Below, piece after piece: positions 1 through 5,287 of a DNA stretch of 5,287 bases (its first letter is position 1; each line of letters opens with the position of its first letter). The notes below the pieces were generated by a model that was not told the origin of the DNA, searched no databases, and saw only the letters and a list, made by a program, of their open reading frames with translations. Source of the stretch: Candidatus Zixiibacteriota bacterium (lineage in GTDB: Bacteria > Zixibacteria > MSB-5A5 > CAIYYT01); assembly GCA_963205155.1 (NCBI GenBank), contig CAUJJY010000124.1:1-5287 (forward strand). Reading direction: 5' to 3'. The position numbers were made by a program, and so were the translations under genes.

Positions 1-737
1 CATTTGTAACAGTCGTTGGTTCGCTCGCCGTGTTGTTTGTGGATTGCTTCAGACAAGGAAGGCACTCCCGGCTGACCGGGTGTTCCGAGTGCGTTGGAAG
101 AGTGGCAACTGGCGCAAAGGATCGGCGTATTGTTAGGATCAAAGCCGCCTTCAGTCTCGTGTTCATCTAAGATGTCTTGTTCACTACTATGGCATCCGGA
201 ACTGACACAATTGATTTCGTTCGAAACCGGAACCACCGGTGGAGCCGTGGCGAGAAGTTCATCGGACGAATTGTACAGCTTAAGCAATCCGAGTTGGAAG
301 GGATCTTCGGTCAACAGATTGGCATCGGTATAGGGAGTAATCGGAATTCCGGTGACATAGAAGTAATTCTCGGTAGTCGACATCGTCCCGCTAAGTCCGT
401 TTCCAGTCAGTCCGATGTTTGGAGCCAGATTGACGCCAAATATCTGGTCTTCCCAATCCCAGAAATTCGTTTTCCCCACAGAATAGGTATTTCCTGGAAT
501 CTCATAGGTAACGTGGAAATTGATCGTCTCCACGACAGGCAAGTGAGTCGCATCACCAATGCGAATCACTTGTGCCCTCACATTGTTGAAAGGTGGCAGG
601 ACGACAAGTTTCGAGAAGTCCTGATTGCTACAGTGCATCCCCAAATCGTTCCATCCAATGATTATGTGCGATTGGGCAAATGACAAATCTGCAACGCACA
701 GAACAAGCAGAGCCATTATGGCCATTCGTGATTTCAT
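1..737 (-). CDS. Secreted multihaem cytochrome c, WNDLGMHC-type, 5' part only (3' end beyond left edge)
   Basis: An ATG at 737 opens a frame of 245 codons with no stop before the left edge. Residues 1-21 form a Sec signal peptide: basic MKSR, hydrophobic core, likely cleavage after SFA. The mature protein begins with GWNDLGMHC (28-36), followed by about 140 residues without haem motifs, rich in aromatic, Gly and Thr residues (LPPFNN, NFWDWE, NIGLTGNGLSG). Haem-attachment sites then follow: CVSSGCH (177-183, CX4CH spacing) and CASCH (208-212). The last bases read C-Y-K plus 'tg', so a third CYKCH site probably straddles the edge. Covalent haem attachment implies periplasmic or extracytoplasmic electron transfer. 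I recognise the general pattern of the N-terminal domain from anaerobic bacterial cytochromes but know of no assigned substrate. The start is supported by GAAGGA four bases upstream and by the signal peptide. It is divided from the polysaccharide genes by a 168-bp gap with its own promoter-like signals. Confidence 0.88.
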   Translation of the reverse strand, partial: MKSRMAIMALLVLCVADLSFAQSHIIIGWNDLGMHCSNQDFSKLVVLPPFNNVRAQVIRIGDATHLPVVETINFHVTYEIPGNTYSVGKTNFWDWEDQIFGVNLAPNIGLTGNGLSGTMSTTENYFYVTGIPITPYTDANLLTEDPFQLGLLKLYNSSDELLATAPPVVPVSNEINCVSSGCHSSEQDILDEHETEGGFDPNNTPILCASCHSSNALGTPGQPGVPSLSEAIHKQHGERTNDCYK

Positions 738-741
738 ATTT

Positions 742-747
742 TCCTTC
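742..747 (-). promoter_or_regulatory. Ribosome binding site of the cytochrome gene
   Basis: The minus strand reads GAAGGA followed by AAAT and the ATG at 737. This is a good Shine-Dalgarno match at slightly short spacing. It fixes the start just ahead of a basic n-region and hydrophobic signal peptide, and disfavours the internal ATG codons at residues 5 and 8. Confidence 0.7.
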
Positions 748-770
748 TGTGGATTGAGTTAGTAATTCTT

Positions 771-798
771 AACATAGCATAATCGCCCTATTTGTCAA
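771..798 (-). promoter_or_regulatory. Sigma-70-like promoter for the cytochrome gene
   Basis: On the minus strand, TTGACA (798-793) is a perfect -35 hexamer. It is followed by a 16-bp spacer and TATGTT (776-771), a 4/6 -10 hexamer preceded by TGC, giving the extended -10 TGN motif. The predicted transcription start is near 764, leaving an untranslated leader of roughly 27 nt that contains the ribosome binding site. The placement between the flippase stop and the cytochrome ATG suggests the cytochrome is transcribed independently of the polysaccharide genes. This is motif matching only. Confidence 0.6.
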
Positions 799-799
799 C

Positions 800-817
800 A
801 CAATTTTACGAAATTGT
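800..817. repeat. 18-bp palindrome abutting the -35 box; possible operator or activator site
   Basis: The arms ACAATTT (800-806) and AAATTGT (811-817) are perfect inverted repeats around a TACG centre. The palindrome ends one base before the TTGACA hexamer. Its centre falls about 44 bp upstream of the predicted transcription start, where class II activators commonly bind. It does not match the FNR (TTGAT-N4-ATCAA) or CRP (TGTGA-N6-TCACA) consensus. An alternative is a weak AT-rich hairpin at the end of the flippase transcript, but no T-run follows it on the minus strand, which makes an intrinsic terminator unlikely. Confidence 0.4.
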
Positions 818-861
818 CACGATAACGGACAAACGATGCCCACATTGGATTCGGTAATTAG

Positions 862-889
862 GCCAAGAGGGTTTGGGAGTTTCTCTGGC
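862..889 (-). other. Imperfect stem-loop just after the flippase stop; weak 3'-end structure
   Basis: Seventeen bases past the flippase TAA, the minus strand has GCCAGAG (889-883) pairing with CTCTTGGC (869-862), with one bulged T and a loop of 13 bases. No T-tract follows, so it is not a convincing intrinsic terminator. It could be a 3'-end processing or Rho-associated structure, or chance. With the palindrome and promoter, it is all I can see in the gene-free stretch 738-905. Confidence 0.2.
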
Positions 890-905
890 AGGACAAAGCT
901 ATCTG

Positions 906-2471
906 TTAGATAATCTGATTGGGGTCGTTGGCGACAGCGGGCTTGCTTCCGGGTGTGACTTTGTCCCTCATCTTGCGGAGGATGTCCTTGATTCGTTCTT
1001 TGTCCTCCGGTTCGACGATGCGCAGCCAATTCACGAGCGCCAAAAACGCGAGCAGCAATGGCAACTTAACGATGCCAATGACGACAAGATACAGCCAAGG
1101 ATATGACATCTGCCCGATCATGCGCCATTCGCTGAAGTATTTCAGTTCGTTATGTTCGATGACGTAGTTGGCAATATAGAGTCCCGCCGCGATTACGAGC
1201 ATGTTGGTAAATTTGCCCAACTCATATCTCATTGGATAAACGCGGATCGAGATGTACCAATTTATTAGTGCAAGTACGAAATATGTACCGACGGCTGCCC
1301 ACGCCGCGCCCATGCCGCAATAGTTCGGTATTAGCGCAAAGTAGAGACCGATGCAAACAGCAGTCGTGACGCCGTGCCAGATCTTCAGATGAGTTTTCTT
1401 GGTGTAGTAGATTCCGCCGTCAACGAATCCGGAGAAGCCCTGGAAGAGGTATGCCAACACGATCAGTGGTACGATGACATAGCATGCCTGATAGTCAGGG
1501 CCAACGAGAACCCAGACCAATTCACGCGCGTAGATGCTCAACGCCAGACCGGCGGCACAGTAGGCAAGCAGCGAGTAGGTTGTGAGCCGCGCCAACTGCC
1601 TTGGACCATCGGGGCTGCGCAGTTGTTCGACCATGCGCGGACTCCACGCGCGCAAAATCGGGCTGAAGATGAGAACGCTCAAGACCTGCGCTATACGATA
1701 ACCTGCCGAGTAGACACCTACTTCGGATTTGCCGCAATATTCGTTGAGAACAAAGCGGTCGCCGGAAGCGATGACGAATGAGTAGAGTCCCAGGAACGAA
1801 AATGACCAAGTGAATTTCAGAATTTGGCCGGTGAGATGACGGTCCAGGACACGGGCTGACTTCCAGAAGACCCATAAGCCGATGGTCAATGAGAAGACCG
1901 CCACACTGACAATCTGCGCCCACAACACCGCGGCAACTTTGTCATCCATCATTGTCAGGAAAGCAATGTTCAGCAGCAGGGTGGTCGCAAACCGCGATGT
2001 CGAGATGATGATGTATTTCTTTGGCTGTTCGGTGGCTTGATAGTAGAGGAACGGGACGACGAAGCTCATGTCGAGAACATAGCGTACGGCGACAAGGATG
2101 ATGTAAAGGCCGAAGTCGGGCGAGTCGAAGAGCAATTGTGAAAGCGGAACTCGCAGAATGGTCATTGCGACTGCCACGACAAGGGCGATTGCCACGACCA
2201 CGTACATCGAGGTCGAGGTAACGCGCTGGCGGTAATCTTCGTCAGGCTTGTCGCGGAAGAAACGGATATAGGTGATACCGTACTGCGTGAGAAGCAATAG
2301 TGAGACGATTTCGATCGTGCGGTTGAGGATTTCCAAAGTGCCGTACTGGTCGGTCGGCATCAAGCGGCTGTAGATCGGCAGTAGGATGAAGCCGATGCCG
2401 TAGTTCAGGGCAAGCCCGGAGCCGTAAATCAGGATCTGCGAGAAGAATGAGGCGGGCTTATTCGTCGCCAT
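906..2471 (-). CDS. Polysaccharide flippase, MOP superfamily (Wzx/RfbX-like)
   Basis: This 521-residue integral membrane protein has about 14 hydrophobic segments, roughly at 12-36, 50-70, 87-109, 119-142, 155-175, 180-203, 220-240, 257-275, 298-322, 329-350, 365-383, 385-408, 420-438 and 457-483. Family hallmarks are an N-terminal YGSGLALNYGIGFILLPIY stretch followed by YGTLE (11-47), and the loop GDRFVLNEY...EVGVYSAGYRI (237-260), which matches the 'DRF.L..Y....VG.YS..Y' signature of Wzx-like transporters. Members flip undecaprenyl-diphosphate-linked oligosaccharides from the cytoplasmic to the periplasmic face of the inner membrane. Residues 484-521 form a charged cytoplasmic-looking tail. 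Length is slightly above the usual 400-500 residues. The ATG at 2471 has GGAGG three bases upstream and overlaps the end of the preceding acetyltransferase gene by 14 bp in another frame, indicating cotranscription and probable translational coupling. The substrate cannot be read from the sequence. Confidence 0.93.
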   Translation of the reverse strand: MATNKPASFFSQILIYGSGLALNYGIGFILLPIYSRLMPTDQYGTLEILNRTIEIVSLLLLTQYGITYIRFFRDKPDEDYRQRVTSTSMYVVVAIALVVAVAMTILRVPLSQLLFDSPDFGLYIILVAVRYVLDMSFVVPFLYYQATEQPKKYIIISTSRFATTLLLNIAFLTMMDDKVAAVLWAQIVSVAVFSLTIGLWVFWKSARVLDRHLTGQILKFTWSFSFLGLYSFVIASGDRFVLNEYCGKSEVGVYSAGYRIAQVLSVLIFSPILRAWSPRMVEQLRSPDGPRQLARLTTYSLLAYCAAGLALSIYARELVWVLVGPDYQACYVIVPLIVLAYLFQGFSGFVDGGIYYTKKTHLKIWHGVTTAVCIGLYFALIPNYCGMGAAWAAVGTYFVLALINWYISIRVYPMRYELGKFTNMLVIAAGLYIANYVIEHNELKYFSEWRMIGQMSYPWLYLVVIGIVKLPLLLAFLALVNWLRIVEPEDKERIKDILRKMRDKVTPGSKPAVANDPNQII

Positions 2472-3594
2472 TGGCCTCCGCTTCTTCTTGAGGGGCCTTT
2501 TTCGCTTTCATGCGTTCCAGCGCGGGAAAAACGCGGGACTTGAGTTGATACAGCAGGCGCGACTTGAGTCCCGAGTGGAATATCCAGAACTGCGAATGCG
2601 GACGGAGTTTCTTTGTCCAGAAAAGTTTGTAATCGTAGATCGTTCCGGCAAAATCGTAGGTGCTCATACCGCGCTGACAAAGTCTTTCCAGCACCAGTGA
2701 GCGCAAGACGGTGCCGGGCGAAGACTGGCGGAACTCGGGATCGTAGTCGGCGGCAATCGGAAGGACATAGCCATTCGATTCGAAGGCGTATTCGAAAGCG
2801 GCATAGCGCTCCCCGATTTTCAGCAGCCAGATATTGATCCAGCCGTTGGCGATGGCGGCCTCGGTGATGAGATCGTAAAACTGGGTGCGTTGCTCGCTGC
2901 CGCCCATGTCGGCCCCCTGTTGTCCCTTCCAACTGACTTTGCTGATGTCGTAGCAGTGCTGTAATGCGGCGCGGACATCACCGGAGGAGACGCATTCAAC
3001 GAGTTCGAACGAGGCTTCTTTGGACAAACGCGTTTTGGCGCGGTTGAGATTGCGGCGAAGATTTCGTCCGAAACCGCCCAGCACAGCTTCCCAACCGACG
3101 GTCAAGTTTAGATAGGGAGAGATGCGTTCTGGCAATTCGACGAAACGCGTGTTGCGTTCGCGCAGCAAGGAGAGCCATTCGTCATAGCCGGTATTTCCCT
3201 GTTCGAAGTTTGCGAGCACGGCGAGATCCCAGCGTGATGAGTGCTTGAACACCTCTTCCCAGAGGATGGCGAGATTGGTGGCGGAGTTTTCGGGATTGAG
3301 AAAACTCGAGCGCGGGGTGATGCCGTTTTCGATGAAGCGGAGTGTGCGCTGGCGGACGCCCTTGATGCGCATCGGGACAATCATCAGAGGGAGTATTGCT
3401 TCAGAGCGACCTTCATTGGTGAGTGTGACTACGAACATTTGGGCGTTGGCGCCAAAAGCCTGCCACCAGCAATCATACCATTCGTGGCGTTGCCAAACGC
3501 CAGGACTGGGGCATTGTTCGAGCAGTCGGTTCCATTCAGACGAGAGGGCGCGAAATTCTCGATAGTCGCTGATGATTTTGATTTCAGCGGTCAT
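2458..3594 (-). CDS. CelD/BcsL-type GNAT acetyltransferase (FemAB-like fold) of a polysaccharide cluster
   Basis: This is a 378-residue soluble protein read from the ATG at 3594. Recognisable blocks, in order, are: WQRHEWYDCWWQAFG (34-48), the N-terminal aromatic block typical of the CelD family; RNLRRNLNRAKTRL (177-190), a basic helix; ISKVSWKGQQG (217-227), the family's S-W-K-G motif; DYDPEFR..SPGTVL (283-297); and YDFAGTIYDYKLFW (313-326). These fit a FemAB/GNAT-like acyl-CoA transferase (Acetyltransf_6 type; COG5653) common in exopolysaccharide operons, where members probably acylate sugars or precursors in the cytoplasm. The acceptor is unknown. The C-terminal 25 residues are charged and look disordered. 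The frame also allows a TTG at 3621, giving 9 more residues, but only the ATG has a Shine-Dalgarno-like GGAA, seven bases upstream. It follows the GNAT gene by 37 bp and overlaps the flippase gene, so it is probably in the same operon. Confidence 0.88.
   Translation of the reverse strand: MTAEIKIISDYREFRALSSEWNRLLEQCPSPGVWQRHEWYDCWWQAFGANAQMFVVTLTNEGRSEAILPLMIVPMRIKGVRQRTLRFIENGITPRSSFLNPENSATNLAILWEEVFKHSSRWDLAVLANFEQGNTGYDEWLSLLRERNTRFVELPERISPYLNLTVGWEAVLGGFGRNLRRNLNRAKTRLSKEASFELVECVSSGDVRAALQHCYDISKVSWKGQQGADMGGSEQRTQFYDLITEAAIANGWINIWLLKIGERYAAFEYAFESNGYVLPIAADYDPEFRQSSPGTVLRSLVLERLCQRGMSTYDFAGTIYDYKLFWTKKLRPHSQFWIFHSGLKSRLLYQLKSRVFPALERMKAKKAPQEEAEANGDE
2475..2479 (-). promoter_or_regulatory. 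Ribosome binding site of the flippase gene, inside the upstream gene
   Basis: The minus strand reads GGAGG, then CCA, then the ATG at 2471. The site lies within the last codons of the upstream acetyltransferase gene, so translation of that gene passes through it. This favours the ATG at 2471 as the start, despite the tight three-base spacing. Confidence 0.65.
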
Positions 3595-3601
3595 ATGGTA
3601 G

Positions 3602-3605
3602 TTCC
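3602..3605 (-). promoter_or_regulatory. Weak ribosome binding site that decides the CelD-like gene's start
   Basis: The minus strand reads GGAA, then CTACCAT, then the ATG at 3594: a partial Shine-Dalgarno at ideal spacing. The alternative TTG at 3621 is preceded by a sequence with no purine-rich element. I therefore place the start at 3594. Confidence 0.4.
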
Positions 3606-3631
3606 GGAGGTGGGAGTGCAATCGCGATACA

Positions 3632-4312
3632 TCAGATCACTCTGGTCGTTGACGACGGGTTTCCGAAAACAACAGTCAAGCGTCTGACTGGATGTGGCCA
3701 TTTCATGTAGAAGATGAATTTTATCCCGAAGACTGACAACAGGACACTTTCACCGATGACTTTGTTTCCGAGCTTCAAGGTTGCCACCAGCGAAGGATGA
3801 TTGAACACGCTGATGACACCGTAGACTGATGTTTTGCCCTCGGTGCTATAGGAGTCATACAGTAGAGCAGAGCAGCCGCTAAAAAGGCCTTTCTGTCTTT
3901 CCTCGGGAAGGGTGAAAGAATTGTACTTATAAAACGCAGTGTCGCCGGTGTCGATAATTGTCCCTGCTTCATGGATGTAGAATCTGCCCGTCGCGGTCCA
4001 TAACATCGACAGGATCTTTCCATCACGTTCGGCGATGGCACAGCGGTCACCTAAAGCAAGCCGCTCGCGCACAACTTGCGGCGAGATACGAACAGGGCGC
4101 AAGTTCTCGGCATCCTGCGGACCGGCCAAACGAAAATTGACGTCGCTTGGAGTGTTTGCCGTCACGTGCAGATTGTCGGCAGAGACCAAGTAGGCGTTCT
4201 CGAATCGCAGTATCCAGTCGGGAAATCGCCAACAGATCGCCCGGACAAGAAAGCGCCACCCGAATTGGGCGATTCCCTCTCGAAATTTGTGAAAGTTAGT
4301 CACGTCTGACAA
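3632..4312 (-). CDS. GNAT-like acyltransferase with non-ATG start
   Basis: This is a 226-residue soluble protein. Residues 5-45 are an aromatic, basic N-terminal region (FHKFREG, FGWRFLVRAICWRF). The GNAT-like domain spans about 57-200: start of the fold at 57-95, a central strand and loop ending in PEERQKGLFSGC (136-147) at the acetyl-CoA pyrophosphate-binding position, and NHPSL...LKLGNKVIG (171-187), resembling the GNAT 'N.PSL..Y.KLGF' C-terminal motif. The pyrophosphate loop is degenerate: R-Q-K-G-L-F where the consensus R/Q-x-x-G-x-G/A wants a small last residue. No ATG exists in the first 100 codons. An in-frame TAG lies directly upstream of the TTG at 4312, and a GTG at 4303 is the other candidate; neither has a clear Shine-Dalgarno. 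Its position between the HLHH protein and the CelD-like gene suggests acyl modification of a sugar or precursor, but the substrate is unknown. Confidence 0.72.
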   Translation of the reverse strand: MSDVTNFHKFREGIAQFGWRFLVRAICWRFPDWILRFENAYLVSADNLHVTANTPSDVNFRLAGPQDAENLRPVRISPQVVRERLALGDRCAIAERDGKILSMLWTATGRFYIHEAGTIIDTGDTAFYKYNSFTLPEERQKGLFSGCSALLYDSYSTEGKTSVYGVISVFNHPSLVATLKLGNKVIGESVLLSVFGIKFIFYMKWPHPVRRLTVVFGNPSSTTRVI

Positions 4313-4372
4313 CTATAAGAAAGCAAAAGCATTTTCACAAATAGCATCGGCAATTTTGGTCCACAGCTCCAT
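4313..4372 (-). other. 19-codon open frame ending directly at the GNAT start; possible leader or lost N-terminus
   Basis: An ATG at 4372 opens MELWTKIADAICENAFAFL and ends with TAG at 4315-4313, directly abutting and in frame with the TTG at 4312. No Shine-Dalgarno precedes it, and a frame this short is expected by chance. It matters only because the downstream gene lacks a good start: this could be a small coupled leader, or the real N-terminus cut off by an amber mutation or base-call error. Confidence 0.15.
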
Positions 4373-4392
4373 GTGATGCAAGCAGGGTTGAT

Positions 4393-5287
4393 TTATCGAG
4401 GCAAGTTCGCGCGGTATGGCTTGATAATGTAATTACGGTAGTTTTCGGGGTTTCCGGATTCGCCGGCTTCGGCAGCTTTGATGATATTGTAAGCTTCGCG
4501 GGCGGTGACGTAATGGAGGACGTATTTCTTGCCGTCATTGTAACGGTTTTCCAGAGTCGAGAGCATATTGTCAAATGGATCGCCGAGTACCTGCGGCCAA
4601 TCGGCCCGATGGCAGCCGTGCGAATGCAATTTGACGAAAACCCAATCGGGCTTGCCGGCGACATGAACATTTGCCTGCAACCACAAACGGACACGGTCTT
4701 CATAGAGGGGAGAAGCGGTAGAAATATCACCATGTTCAATGGTCGGATGTGATCGATACCGCCAGTCAAACCAGTCAATGAGCAGTGGCCCCTGAAGCAT
4801 GAGCAAGTCGCCCGACGGTTTACCGCGGAACTGAACGAGTTCGCCGCGATCATAGGATTTTGGCCGCTCCGGGTCATCGGTTGCATAGTAAATCGAATTG
4901 ATTTGTCTGGGCTGTGCTGGCGACCAAAGGGCGGGAAAGGTGCAATCGATAAAACAGCCGAGCGATTTCAATATCTGGATTTCGTCATTCACACCGCAAG
5001 GATTGGGATTCCATCCGGAGCATCCGTTGTCGAGCGCCCAATCGCCATGGACAAATGCGAAGCGGGTTTGCGCCGGGTCATCAATGGTCTGACATATCCC
5101 ATACCGGGCGAAATTCTCCAAGCCCTCGACATACTTCTTAGTGACGCTTTCCGAGGTATCGTTCAGGTGATGGAGGTGCAGTTCTATTTCCGCCATGCCG
5201 TCTCGGCATAGCGGCAGCGCCATTTCAATTTGACTATCGCGAAACTGTTCGATGGGGTAATGCAGGGTGCGCTTCGGATGGTTACCA
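4393..5287 (-). CDS. Uncharacterised HLHH-motif protein, polysaccharide-deacetylase/metal-hydrolase-like, 5' end beyond right edge
   Basis: The last 297 residues are present; the frame stays open to the right edge and begins G-N-H-P-K-R-T-L-H-Y-P. The ATG at 5223 is therefore probably internal, since recognisable sequence (HPKRTLHYPIEQF) continues upstream of it. In-window numbering: EIELHLHHLND (33-43) is a His cluster likely to bind metal; FVHGDWALDN (78-87); INSIYYATDDPERPKS (129-144); LMLQGPLLIDW (162-172); WVFVKLHSHG (215-224) with two more His; and HYVTAREAYNI (258-268). This block order resembles a conserved but uncharacterised family in surface-polysaccharide loci that looks like the polysaccharide deacetylase (NodB-type) or related metal-hydrolase superfamily. 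Membership is inference: I do not see the classical NodB DD and HxxxH motifs in the visible part. No membrane segment is visible. It is followed by 80 bp and then the GNAT-like gene, probably in one operon. Confidence 0.75.
   Translation of the reverse strand, partial: GNHPKRTLHYPIEQFRDSQIEMALPLCRDGMAEIELHLHHLNDTSESVTKKYVEGLENFARYGICQTIDDPAQTRFAFVHGDWALDNGCSGWNPNPCGVNDEIQILKSLGCFIDCTFPALWSPAQPRQINSIYYATDDPERPKSYDRGELVQFRGKPSGDLLMLQGPLLIDWFDWRYRSHPTIEHGDISTASPLYEDRVRLWLQANVHVAGKPDWVFVKLHSHGCHRADWPQVLGDPFDNMLSTLENRYNDGKKYVLHYVTAREAYNIIKAAEAGESGNPENYRNYIIKPYRANLPR

Noticed and set aside
177..683. 168-codon plus-strand open frame
   Set aside because: It is antisense to the cytochrome frame. The minus strand carries the signal peptide, haem motifs, ribosome binding site and promoter, whereas the plus product has no recognisable domain.
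800..817. Rho-independent terminator for the flippase operon
   Set aside because: The stem is AT-rich, only 7 bp, and no T-run follows on the minus strand; a regulatory palindrome is at least as plausible.
800..817. FNR or CRP binding site
   Set aside because: The half-sites do not match TTGAT/ATCAA or TGTGA/TCACA with the required spacing.
1374..1781. Plus-strand frame of 135 codons within the flippase
   Set aside because: It is an antisense shadow of a clear membrane transporter gene, with no ribosome binding site or protein-like features.
2429..2932. Minus-strand frame of 167 codons
   Set aside because: It is out of frame with, and fully explained by, the CelD-like and flippase genes; the product is Arg/Ser-rich, typical of a shifted frame.
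3241..3687. Plus-strand frame of 148 codons
   Set aside because: It is antisense to the conserved N-terminal part of the CelD-like gene and runs into the GNAT gene, with no supporting motif.
4335..4886. Minus-strand frame of 183 codons
   Set aside because: It is a Ser/Thr/Arg-rich shifted-frame shadow of the HLHH protein gene, which has the coherent motifs.
1..5287. CRISPR array, tRNA/rRNA, insertion sequence or attachment site
   Set aside because: I saw no direct-repeat array, no tRNA- or rRNA-like segment, no transposase motif and no terminal inverted repeats.

Overview
The window looks like bacterial, protein-dense DNA from a Gram-negative organism, with every supported gene on the minus strand. 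The multihaem cytochrome at the left end carries a Sec signal peptide, which implies a periplasm or outer surface and an anaerobic or dissimilatory respiratory lifestyle (Deltaproteobacteria-like, or one of the environmental candidate phyla). The sequence alone does not fix the taxon.

Right to left, in the direction of transcription, there are five genes. (1) 5287-4393 is the 3' part of an uncharacterised protein with a HLHH motif and other His/Asp-rich blocks, resembling polysaccharide-deacetylase or metal-hydrolase type proteins of surface-polysaccharide loci. Its frame stays open past the right edge. (2) After an 80-bp gap, 4312-3632 encodes a small GNAT-like acyltransferase that has no ATG start. 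(3) 3594-2458 encodes a CelD/BcsL-type (FemAB-like fold) GNAT acetyltransferase. (4) 2471-906 encodes a MOP-superfamily (Wzx-like) polysaccharide flippase and overlaps gene 3 by 14 bp. (5) After a 168-bp intergenic region, 737-1 encodes the N-terminal 245 residues of a secreted multihaem cytochrome c, which runs off the left edge.

Genes 1-4 read as one segment of an exopolysaccharide, capsule or O-antigen type cluster. Two acyltransferases and a deacetylase-like protein could decorate or trim the glycan or its lipid-linked precursor, and the flippase would move the undecaprenyl-linked unit across the inner membrane. No glycosyltransferase, polymerase or priming enzyme lies in the window, so the rest of the cluster should lie upstream, beyond the right edge.

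The cytochrome appears to be a separate transcription unit. The intergenic region holds a perfect TTGACA -35, a 16-bp spacer, an extended -10 (TGC-TATGTT), an 18-bp palindrome just upstream of the -35, and a good Shine-Dalgarno before the ATG. The cytochrome gene is easy to overlook because its frame has no stop inside the window and long antisense frames cover it. No RNA genes, CRISPR arrays, insertion sequences or integration sites were seen.
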